NCBI GenBank assembly: GCA_014529385.2
Contig: CM043967.1
Span: forward strand, 134,737,182-134,801,181
DNA: 64,000 nt
Direction: 5' to 3'
Source of the DNA: Adiantum capillus-veneris
Taxonomy: Eukaryota; Streptophyta; Polypodiopsida; Polypodiales; Pteridaceae
Below, one piece after another: positions 56,110 to 64,000 of the stretch. How positions within the stretch are numbered: position 1 is the first letter of the stretch; every line of letters begins with the position of its first letter. Made by a program: the position numbers and the translations under genes. Below the pieces are notes generated by a model, which saw nothing but the letters and a program-made list of their open reading frames with translations, searched no databases and was not told the DNA's origin.

Positions 56110-56270
56110 GCTTGGTTTTGACCCGGGTCAATACCAAGCAATTAGTGGTTTTAAAGATTTTCAAGTGTGTCTATTTGCTTGGTACTGACCCCCCAAACAC
56201 AGGTCAATACCGAGGGAATAGTGACCTTGTAAATATCCAAGGGTCCCTATTATTTGCTTGGTATTGACCC
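56110..56270. repeat. Cluster of palindromes based on GCTTGGTATTGACC
   Basis: Positions 56110-56139 form a near-perfect 30-bp palindrome: GCTTGGTTTTGACCC joined to its complement GGGTCAATACCAAGC. At 56177-56214 the same half-sites occur with an 11-base spacer. At 56256-56270 a single half-site GCTTGGTATTGACCC occurs. It lies 3' of the minus-strand pol of element E. Confidence 0.9.
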
Positions 56271-56509
56271 CAACAATGTCACATAATGAACCTTATCCTT
56301 ACCACATATAGCAACGTGGACGACTGTATCCGTTGCATTGGCGTTGGAGAAATTGTGCATGTAGAGGAAATCGTGTTGATCGAGGTTGAAAATGGAGGCC
56401 ACCTCTACTCTAATCTTCAGGGTGGAGGAATCTGTGCTCAAAGAGGTAATACATTGGAAAGCATTTTTAGTTCCTCTGTGTTTTCTTTGTTGATATTCTC
56501 TACAATATG

Positions 56510-57004
56510 CTAGTCTTCTTGCACATGTTCTTGCTCTTCACTAGCTTGTTGTTGCTCTACGTTGGCTAGCCCTTGCGAAGTGATCATTTCTTGGGCATCA
56601 TCATGAGATTCTTCATTTTGAGACCTTTCAATATGCTGAAAATTACATGCTTCAAACTTTTTGAGTAATGATTTCACCTTGAAACATAAATTTTTCAATT
56701 TAGGATTATTATTCTTCCATACTCCAAGTACATGCTTCACAACCAATAAAGCATCTCCTTTGATTTATAGGCGTTCAATTCCCAACTGTAAACAAATGTG
56801 CAAGCCACCTTCAAGAGCCATGTACTCTGCTTCATTGTTACTTTTTGCATCTAGTTTCAGCCCTTGTTTTCTTACAAGTTTTCCGTGTGCATCATAAATG
56901 ACAATTCCTCCCGAAGCAGCATGACTTCTTCGATAAGAGCCATCAAAATACAACAGTGAAGCATTGGATATAGCAAGATTTTCAACCTTCTTCCTTTGCA
57001 CCAC
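56510..57004 (-). pseudogene. Second RNase H of element E (Tat-type)
   Basis: After the usual RT-RNase H, the minus strand encodes LLYFDGSYRRSHAASGGI, LDAKSNNEAEYMALEGGL and, after a break, LLVVKHVLGVWKNNNPKL, FEACNFQHIERSQNEES. These are RNase H1 motifs (first Asp in FDGS, Glu in NNEAEY, and the C-terminal HIxRSxN block). A second, stand-alone RNase H after RT-RH is known from Tat/Ogre-lineage Ty3/gypsy elements, where it may aid RNA removal. It is broken by a TAG-bearing gap at about 56760 and by frame changes. Confidence 0.75.
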
Positions 57005-57106
57005 CTATTCCTTAACCAAAAGAGGAGTCTCATTATAAGTGAGTAAATCTACTAGGGTAGCCCGAGTACTTTCTTCCACTAAAAAGTGAATTGAAACTCT
57101 TGAAGT

Positions 57107-58300
57107 TCAATAAACCACTTCATTCACTATCTTCAATATATTTGAGTTATTAAACAGTTGAGGATGCAATAAATAATTGGTGAGAAATTTGAACGACTTT
57201 TGCAACAAGTAATTTTTGAATCGTCTGCAAGCATAAACCATACCAATCATCACCAAGTCAATTTTTGAGTAATCTCTTTCATGAGGAGTCTTCACTCTGC
57301 TAGCATAATGAACATGTTTCATATACTGAGATTCCCTCCTTCTTTGCAACAACATAGCCCCAATGGAATCATCTCCCACTAATGGGTTAACATAAAATAT
57401 CTTTTCCCAATCAGAAGCTTGCATAATAGGTAGTGTACTCAAAACTTCTTTGACTCTATCAAAAACATCTTCACAATCACGTGTCCACTCCAATGGATCA
57501 TTCTTAATTACTTGACGCAATGGATACAACAATTGTGATGCCAAAGGTATGAATCAAGACAGATATTTAACCTTCTGTATGAAAGTGGCCAACTGTCTGG
57601 TATCCTTTGGAGATGACAACAATAACACAGCTTCCACTTTCTTTGGATATGCTTCAATCCCATTTTCTAAAATTACATGTCCAAGAAGCTTCACCCTTGG
57701 TTGCGCCAAATGACACTTCTTATGGTTCAACTGCCCTCGCATTTGTCATGCCATTTCAAGATTTTGAACATGCTCTTTCCTTGAACTATATACACATCTA
57801 TGAATCCTTTGACAAACCTCCCAAGGAATGGGGTAAGGACCCAATCCACTTTTCTTTCAAAATCTGCAGGCCCATTTGTTAACCCAAAAGCAAGGCAGCA
57901 AAAGCAGAAACAACCCCATGGAGTGATAAAAGTAGCCTTTTTCCGGTCTTCAAGAGGAAGGATAAGTTGGAAATACCCTGAATAACCGTCACAGACACTA
58001 TATATCTTTCAAAGCCAGTGATGACATCCAAAAGTTGATCAATGAAAGGTAAGGGATAAGGATCTTTCTTGGTCACTGCATCTAATGGCTTAATGATCAA
58101 CACAAACTCTCCAACATCCATCTTTGTTTGGAGTGATCACTACAAGGCTCACCCATTCAGCAATATCAAGTCGCACAATGAACCCTACATCCAAAATTTT
58201 ATCACTTCTTCCTTTAAAGCATTCATTTTCTCCTTATCCATCCTTCTTAATTTTTGTCTTATTGGATTTTACCCTTCGACTAGTTCAATCTTCACAGGTT
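57107..58300 (-). pseudogene. Element E reverse transcriptase-RNase H
   Basis: On minus, RT begins near 58250 (AEWVSLVVITPNKDG, RVCVDH in one frame). It continues KKDPYPLPFIDQLLDVIT, FGLTNGPADFERKVDWVL, then FIDVYIVQGKSMF in place of the FLDDF catalytic box, so the second catalytic Asp is Val. LLGHVILENGIEAYPKKV and DTRQLATFIQKVKYLS (57742-57554) follow. RNase H then reads LEWTRDCEDVFDRVKEVL and LVGDDSIGAMLLQRR (57544-57107). Multiple frameshifts. The order RT, RH and then a further RNase H supports a Tat-like element. No integrase was recognised between here and 56.5 kb. Confidence 0.85.
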
Positions 58301-58730
58301 CTCCAACAAAACCCATTTCTTGATATGAAGATCAAGAAGCTACATTGTCCCAAAGAGATCCAAATCACACCCTAGTACTTATTGATGTATTTCAGCCATA
58401 AGGCCTCAATTTTTCTATTCCACACTTCATAGTTATTCCTTTTACAAATGTCAACAATCCCTTCCCTGCTTTCTTCTTAAACCTTTGTGAAACTAGCTGT
58501 TGATGAGAGGACACTTTCAAATACCAGACAATTTCTAGCCTTCCAAACTTGCTTAAAGTAATAGAATCTAGAAATTTGTGTTTGAGGCAGAGGAAGAGGC
58601 AACCACCAAGCACAATATAAGAATTAGGGTCATAACACACGTGGTCAAGGAAAATTTTGAGGCAGGTAGAGTCCAAGAGGTGGTGGAAATGCGCAGTGCA
58701 ATAGTCAACACAAAAATTTAATATGATAGG

Positions 58731-58790
58731 GTTGTGGAAGACATGGTCACTTTGAGTGTGACTGCCTCAAAAAAAGGAAACAAAACAACT
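58731..58790 (+). pseudogene. Zinc-knuckle-like scrap
   Basis: The plus strand reads CGRHGHFECDCLKKRK, the CX4HX4C half of a CCHC knuckle with the first Cys missing. It is an isolated retrotransposon gag remnant just before element C. Confidence 0.4.
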
Positions 58791-58906
58791 ATGCAACCAT
58801 TAGCAGGAATGGAGATGAGCTTGAGAGGCTATTTGTGATGTAGCACATGTTAAATACTATGTCTGCAAATGTGAAAAAATCCAGTGATAATTTCTAGTAT
58901 GGGGAT

Positions 58907-59851
58907 TGTTGAGCGGAGGACTACACCTAGACATTTTTACTCACACTCATAATTTTGTAAACACTTATTTTAATAAATGTCTTTCCGACATTTCATTTGT
59001 GATGGAGCCGATTCATTGTAATTAGCGGGACTCAATTGAGTTTCCAACTTGTATTCCTCAAGTAGTTTCACATGTTGATGTAATTAGATTAGAGATGTGT
59101 TCACACTTCCAAGGCTGAAGTATAAGAGCCAATTATTGTAAACCTAAGGACAAGCTTTTGAATTATTAATAGAGATAAGTTTTGAAGCGCCGTGACTGTG
59201 TCTGAGAGAGAGTGAGAGAGAGAGAGAGTCTTATCCTCTTGCTATGCGAGCTACGAAGCTGCCATTGGAGAAGCGACACCGCCATTGTGTTAGCAACGGT
59301 GAGAGCTATGCACCGATACCAAGCGTGCGCGCATTCGGCTTCTACGCGAGGTGAGCTCCCACGAGCTTCTAGGTGAGTTTTCTCCTTATTTGGGTGTCAA
59401 AATTGAGCGTGTCATATATCGATAGAGCCGCAGCGAGTAGAGCTACACATTCGTATCATCGCAGTTGAATTTCGGTCACCTAAATTTTTCGGCCTGTCTT
59501 CATACGCGTTTACCGCACGGAGTGGTTACAGGTTGAGATTATAGTGTAAATTCATAGGGTATGTCCTTACGTGGTGTATAGACTCCCCTTTGAGTTTGAG
59601 GCTGATTTGATGACTTTTGATCATGTTTCGGATAGCGTTTTCTCGTAGGACGAATTTTAGTCATTTGCGTTTTTAGAACTTAGATTTGATTTCCTTGGTA
59701 GTGATTGCCTCTAGAAGGTCGAGTAGGTGATTGACACTCATCTATTTGTTTCCATGCGTCTGTGGGTCAAGCTCCGTCCTCGTCTCACATTCTTGTTTGT
59801 TGGTTGAGTTCTCGCTATTACAGAATCCGCTAGGGGTGTAACCGCCCAACA
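58907..59851 (+). repeat. 5' LTR of Tat-like element C
   Basis: About 945 bp from TGTTGAGCGG to CCCAACA. TATAAGAGCC at 59123 aligns with the TATA region of the element B LTR. A (GA)n stretch lies at about 59200-59227. The 3' LTR is beyond the window. Confidence 0.7.
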
Positions 59852-59853
59852 TT

Positions 59854-59871
59854 TGGCGCCGCTGCCGGGGA
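59854..59871 (+). promoter_or_regulatory. Primer binding site, element C
   Basis: TGGCGCCGCTGCCGGGGA, the cleanest Tat/Ogre-type primer site in the window, two bases after the LTR end. Confidence 0.9.
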
Positions 59872-60382
59872 CGAGAGCCCTAAGTAGGTGACCTTAGACT
59901 AATCCTACGAGGTGAATTGTTTCATTTACTTTGTATATTTTAGTAGAGAGGTCTAGGAGTGGTGGACTCCAAGGATCTTTGAGAGGTACTAGGAAACTTG
60001 TAGATTCCTGGGTCTTTCATGTTTGATAGTTTTTTGGTTTAGATTAGATTGATTTTTGTTGGTGTTGAGTGGTAGTGAGATTGAGGTATTTGCTAGTCCG
60101 TGTGTGGTAGTGAATCTCTTTATACTCACCATTGCAAAAACCCATTTTATGATTAGAAGTAGCTTAGGTAGGACTTGATTTTATCTTGATCTAGAGCTAT
60201 TAATCAATGATTTCTTTGCTTGATGTGTTTGTTTGCATGTTAGATCACTAAACCGTCGATTTGGTAGTGAAACTTGCATAAACAACGTGCAGAGAGATTT
60301 TCTATGAAACTGAGTGTTGCTGAGCACTTAAGAGAGCTCTTGGAAGAGTTTTGTGCCAAAAAATTGGAATTCTGTAACATTA

Positions 60383-61098
60383 GACATCATACGTGTATGA
60401 TGTCTTAAGGGCTGAATAGAGACCAAACTAAAAATCTGACATTACCAGAGTGTTCAAAAGGGGGTTTTTACCCTAAGATCAACATAAAACAAGGGCTTTA
60501 ACACTTCTAGAAACTCAAAATACCAAGTCAGAGTGCAAAAAACGCAAAGAATGGGGAAAATTGATTCAGAGCTCATTTTTGCATTCAAACTTGATAAAAA
60601 CACTTGAAACTCAAATACAAACACTTGGAGAAGCTTAAAATTGAAAATTGGAAAAATCTGTGAAAAAAGACATCATACACGTATAATGTCTTTTTGCACT
60701 TGCTGATGTCCTTTTTGAATTTTGACTTGACAACATTGTTGCAAACTTAGTGAATAGCTCAAATATCAAGTTTGGACCAAAATTGGACAAAAAGACATCA
60801 TACGCGTATGATGTCTCCAACCTAATTCTGGGCAAATTTTGACATTTTTCTATCACAGATCCTTTGTACTAGTTGTCTAGAGCTTGTATTTCAAGTTTCA
60901 TCTCATTTGGATCACATTTGACCCCAGGTAGGTCAAAAATTGGAAAATTGCCCAGAAAAGCCTAATCTGGCCATAACTTGCACAACCAGAGTTCAAATTG
61001 AATTTTCTGAGTGGATAGAGCATAAGGGTGCTACTGGGAGTGAGCAAAGCAAAAATATCCAAAATCTGGAAAAAAAGACATCATACGCGTATAATGTC
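60383..61098 (+). repeat. Four dispersed copies of a 22-bp palindrome in the element C leader
   Basis: A 22-bp palindrome, half-site GACATCATACG followed by its reverse complement, occurs at 60383-60404, 60669-60690, 60794-60815 and 61077-61098. Copy 3 is perfect; the others differ at one or two bases. Three are preceded by an AAAAA run, and two also carry a TTTTT run after them. All lie between the PBS and the gag ATG. Confidence 0.93.
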
Positions 61099-61267
61099 TT
61101 TTTGAGCAAAGCTGATACAAAATATTCACTTGAGATCACAGAAGTCTTCTAATTGACAAAACAAACCATTTGACCAAGTATCATTCAATTTGGATCACTT
61201 TTGATCACCAAAATGGGGATAAAACAAACTGCCGAGACTGAAAAGTTAGATTCCTCTAGGGGGATTG

Positions 61268-63028
61268 ATGAATTTGAGATCCGGTAGATATCTCCAGAAT
61301 AACCAACCGAGACAAAGAGAACAAGCGAGTGTTATATCAACCGAGGAGAGTGTAAACCAAAGTGTAGTGCGACCGTTAGAGCCGATCCTTGAAGGAAGTA
61401 TTTCCGATACTTCTTCAGAGAGATCTTACAAGATTTGCAATGAACACTTAGGATACTTGAACTTAAACGAAAGAGGAAACATGGCAGCAGGACCATCAAA
61501 CCCTTTGGCCGCAATGAAGCTATTGTTCATCAAGTATCAATATGACAACAAGCAAGGTGCCAAGATCTACAAAGATGGTATGGACCGCTATTGTGTGAAG
61601 ATAGAAGATAGACCAAGTGAGTTCAAGGACTTAGTTCCTGTGAGCTATAGCAGAGATAGGTACCTAGATGATGAAGGTATCTTGTACTTGGTAGTCCTAA
61701 ATCCTAACATTGTGGCTAAGTGGGGATTGATGGGCACGAAAGCCAAAGTAGATGAAGAACCCGAAGAGAAAGCACCAACAATGAGCTTCCCTAATGCTAG
61801 ATTAAGACGAGAAAATGAAACTTTGAGAATCAACACAGACAACGTCTATGTGGGGTTATACAAGTATAATAATGGAGAGGAAGATCTCTATTATAGATGC
61901 GAGGAACCCTACGTTGATGAGTTGACAGAGTGGAAAAAAATTTATGTCTTTACCTACACAGAGGGATCAAAAACTAAGATTGTTGCCTACGACAAGTATG
62001 GAAGACGATATGCAGCAATCGATAAAAAGGAATTGGAAGGATACACATACTTTGGGGGACCACTCCACCATTATTATGTCACTCCAAGCCCACTGAGACC
62101 AACACCTACAACTGTCATACCAGAACCGATGGCAACTGGTAGAGAGAGGACTCATGTAACTGAATCTTTCAGTCGACCTCATTATTCTATGCCAAGCCCA
62201 ATGGGAACATTACATTCTAGAGAGTCAATGGCTATGAATCGAGTTAGTGTAGTTCCATTCTCTACACATACTATGGTAGGTCCGATGTTTGCAGCAACAC
62301 CATCACATTTTCCCCCTAGTAGTAGATTCGTGGCAAGGGATCCAACTAGAGCAGCCCATGAAGCCCATGACACAAGAGAAAGTTTTAGTCGAGATACAAG
62401 AGCAATGAGATTGGTGGCAGACAATAGACGCATGAGACCATCTCAAGTGGCCAAGTGTATGCCGAAGAAGTATAGTGGCTCAAGAGATCCATATGCACAT
62501 GTCTCACTCTTTAAGCAATTCTTAAGAGCTGAGCAGATAACAGATTTCCACACACAATACGAAGGATTTGGTATTACTTTAGAAGGGACGGAATTGACAT
62601 GGTTTCAACCACTAAATGGTGGAGGTTTCCATGATATTGACCACTTGCTACGAGAGTTTGCCGAGGAATTTTCAAAAAGAGGGATCAAACACAACACGGT
62701 ATCCCAAATATATGCTTTCAAACAGAAGGAGCAAGAAAAGGTGAAGGAAGCTTCGCTTCACTTCAAACAATACATAGAGAGATTTCCAGTACGGGAACGA
62801 CCACAAGATGACAGACTATCTATCCTCTTTATAGAAGGGCTGAGAAATGACACTCTCAAGAAAGACTTGCACCTGAAAGCTTGTACAAGTTTTGAGCAAG
62901 TGACCAGAGAAGCATTGTACTTAGTGGATAACTGTGCTGTTTATGGAGAGGTGGCAACGGATACGGATGTCGCATCCAGTAGCTCATCATCCGTAGCTAG
63001 CAAGACCACCACTAAGAGTGTGCAATAG
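61268..63028 (+). CDS. Tat-like Ty3/gypsy Gag, element C
   Basis: I start at ATG 61268 (MNLRSGRYLQNNQPRQ), because MNLRSGR is a common gag N-terminus. This gives 586 codons open to TAG 63026-63028. The N-terminal half is acidic and basic mixed (for example YKYNNGEEDLYYRCEEPY) without a known fold. The middle is Met/Pro/Ser-rich. The retrotransposon-gag domain lies at about residues 398-555 (KKYSGSRDPYAHVSLFKQ, GTELTWFQPL, LLREFAEEFSKRG, FKQYIERFPVRERPQDD, LFIEGLRNDTLKKDL). It ends in a Ser/Thr/Lys tail. Gag forms the particle that packages element RNA. Sense continues after a frame change at 63030, so the natural protein is probably longer. Confidence 0.85.
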   Translation: MNLRSGRYLQNNQPRQREQASVISTEESVNQSVVRPLEPILEGSISDTSSERSYKICNEHLGYLNLNERGNMAAGPSNPLAAMKLLFIKYQYDNKQGAKIYKDGMDRYCVKIEDRPSEFKDLVPVSYSRDRYLDDEGILYLVVLNPNIVAKWGLMGTKAKVDEEPEEKAPTMSFPNARLRRENETLRINTDNVYVGLYKYNNGEEDLYYRCEEPYVDELTEWKKIYVFTYTEGSKTKIVAYDKYGRRYAAIDKKELEGYTYFGGPLHHYYVTPSPLRPTPTTVIPEPMATGRERTHVTESFSRPHYSMPSPMGTLHSRESMAMNRVSVVPFSTHTMVGPMFAATPSHFPPSSRFVARDPTRAAHEAHDTRESFSRDTRAMRLVADNRRMRPSQVAKCMPKKYSGSRDPYAHVSLFKQFLRAEQITDFHTQYEGFGITLEGTELTWFQPLNGGGFHDIDHLLREFAEEFSKRGIKHNTVSQIYAFKQKEQEKVKEASLHFKQYIERFPVRERPQDDRLSILFIEGLRNDTLKKDLHLKACTSFEQVTREALYLVDNCAVYGEVATDTDVASSSSSSVASKTTTKSVQ

Positions 63029-63029
63029 A

Positions 63030-63798
63030 ACAAAAATGGACTAATCATTCAGCAGAAGAGTGCTATTACGACAAGGGTTATGTGAAGGAGCGTCAGTATG
63101 CACCTCCAGCTCAAATAGCACCACCTCAGGTACATCCAGTACCTCAATACCCAACAGGAAACGTACCAGGACCTATGGGGATAGAAAGGCCACGGCCGGT
63201 ATTGGGGCAACAACCACCCTTACCAGGAGTGAGACCAGTGGGTATTAGATATGCACCCACTCTAGAGAATCAGGAAGAACGAGCTTTAGTGCTTGTTTAG
63301 ACTTATTACGAAGATTTCGGTGAACCCATGGCTCCTACTGTGTATTATCCACCTGAAGAACCAAAACAATCAGAACCTTGGAGCATGATAGGAAATGTTG
63401 GACCAACAACAACCGCACATGCCTCAAATGAAGAGAGGTATAACTTGGACGCAAGAACGCTTATGTTGATAGCTCATGGGGGGTTGTCAGGCCAAAGACA
63501 AGCCTACCCACAAGGAGCAAATCAAGGGACACCAAGACCTGCATTGGGACCCTATTATAAGTGTGGAGGTGACCATTTGATGAATGTTTGTCCACACATA
63601 GAGATCATTAGAATAAATGCATATTGCACAGAGTGTGGTGTCACTCACTTCATTGAGGATTGTTCAAACAATCTTAACAAAGTGCAAAAGACGACATTGA
63701 ACATGCTAGAGTCGATTCCTACTAGCAGTGGGTCTGAAAATGAAACCAAAACACCAACACAAATTGTGACTAGAGCTCAAGCAAAGAAAACCACTTGA
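63030..63798 (+). pseudogene. Element C gag C-terminal part with zinc knuckles
   Basis: In another frame from 63026, sense continues: AIEQKWTNHSAEECYYDK, then IERPRPVLGQQPPLPGVRP. A TAG follows LVLV at 63298-63300, and then TYYEDFGEPMAPTVYYPP to the end at 63798. It holds YKCGGDHLMNVC, a knuckle whose first Cys appears changed to Tyr, and CTECGVTHFIEDC, complete. Both use CX2CX3HX4C with three residues before His instead of four. A frameshift at about 63025 and one stop separate it from the 61268 ORF. It ends in TRAQAKKTT. Protease and RT are expected beyond the window. Confidence 0.75.
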
Positions 63799-64000
63799 GA
63801 ACCAGAGAAGGAAAAGTTAGAGACGGAATTGGCAAGTCAAGGACGACGAAGCCATAGAAACACATGGAAAGCTAGGAAAGCCCGCATGAAGCTGAAAAAA
63901 GACAGCAAGACGCGATTCTAGCTGAGGAATTAAAACAAAAAAAAGACAGATTAGAGAAACTTGAGAGTCAAAACGGAATACGGGAAATGGACTCAGAAAA
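63799..64000 (+). other. Continuation of element C, edge of window
   Basis: A Lys/Glu/Arg-rich frame on plus (KPRKAR-like text) runs to the edge. It probably leads into the pol region, but too little is visible to call a domain. Confidence 0.35.

Overview
The window looks like intergenic, repeat-dominated nuclear DNA from a land plant with a large genome. There are no operons, no Shine-Dalgarno-led genes and no intact host gene. LTR retrotransposons, a LINE, a MULE-like DNA transposon, intron-bearing gene relics and long GA, GT and CA microsatellites fill it. The deeply diverged Tat-like elements and the SWIM-finger transposase make me lean towards a fern or another non-seed plant, but this is only an inference. 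I see no rRNA or tRNA gene and no CRISPR array.

Region by region: (1) 1-5.8 kb is a decayed minus-strand Ty3/gypsy element with gag, zinc knuckle, protease, RT and RNase H, followed by a PBS and a probable 5' LTR. (2) 6.3-7.3 kb is the 3' end of another minus-strand Ty3/gypsy element. (3) 8.0-9.7 kb is a 5'-truncated minus-strand LINE ending at a GA microsatellite. (4) 9.8-13.5 kb is a minus-strand MULE-like transposase relic. (5) 13.56-14.24 kb is a GC-rich and then alternating purine-pyrimidine island. (6) 14.47-15.2 kb is a broken gene carrying a WDGNHR motif. (7) 15.4-20.0 kb is a plus-strand Tat-like Ty3/gypsy element (LTR, PBS, gag, protease). (8) 20.0-26.05 kb is the relic of a glycine-rich RNA-binding protein gene, split by minus-strand copia 1 (20625-25988). 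(9) 26510-31709 is the related minus-strand copia 2. (10) 32.7-35.15 kb holds a LINE 3' fragment and a second WDGNHR-type gene relic, the latter split by plus-strand copia 3 (35151-40652). Copia 3 is the best preserved and youngest element here. (11) 41.6-47.2 kb holds Tat-like gag fragments in both orientations and a minus-strand Tat LTR with PBS, interrupted by an unassigned GC-rich block. (12) 47.4-47.6 kb is a long hairpin in otherwise featureless DNA. (13) 50.6-58.4 kb contains a Tat-like LTR/PBS/leader on plus, unrecognised exon-like segments, and minus-strand Ty3/gypsy RT, RNase H and a second RNase H. (14) 58.9-64.0 kb is a plus-strand Tat-like element with LTR, PBS, a leader holding four copies of a 22-bp palindrome, and a long gag that runs towards the window edge.

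No set of genes here forms a working pathway. The functional logic is that of retroelements: LTR promoter, tRNA primer site, gag and pol order, polypurine tract and target-site duplications. The best candidates for something little described are the palindrome cluster in the 58.9-64 kb element leader, the separate palindromes at 56.1 kb, the long hairpin at 47.4 kb, and the WDGNHR gene family seen twice.
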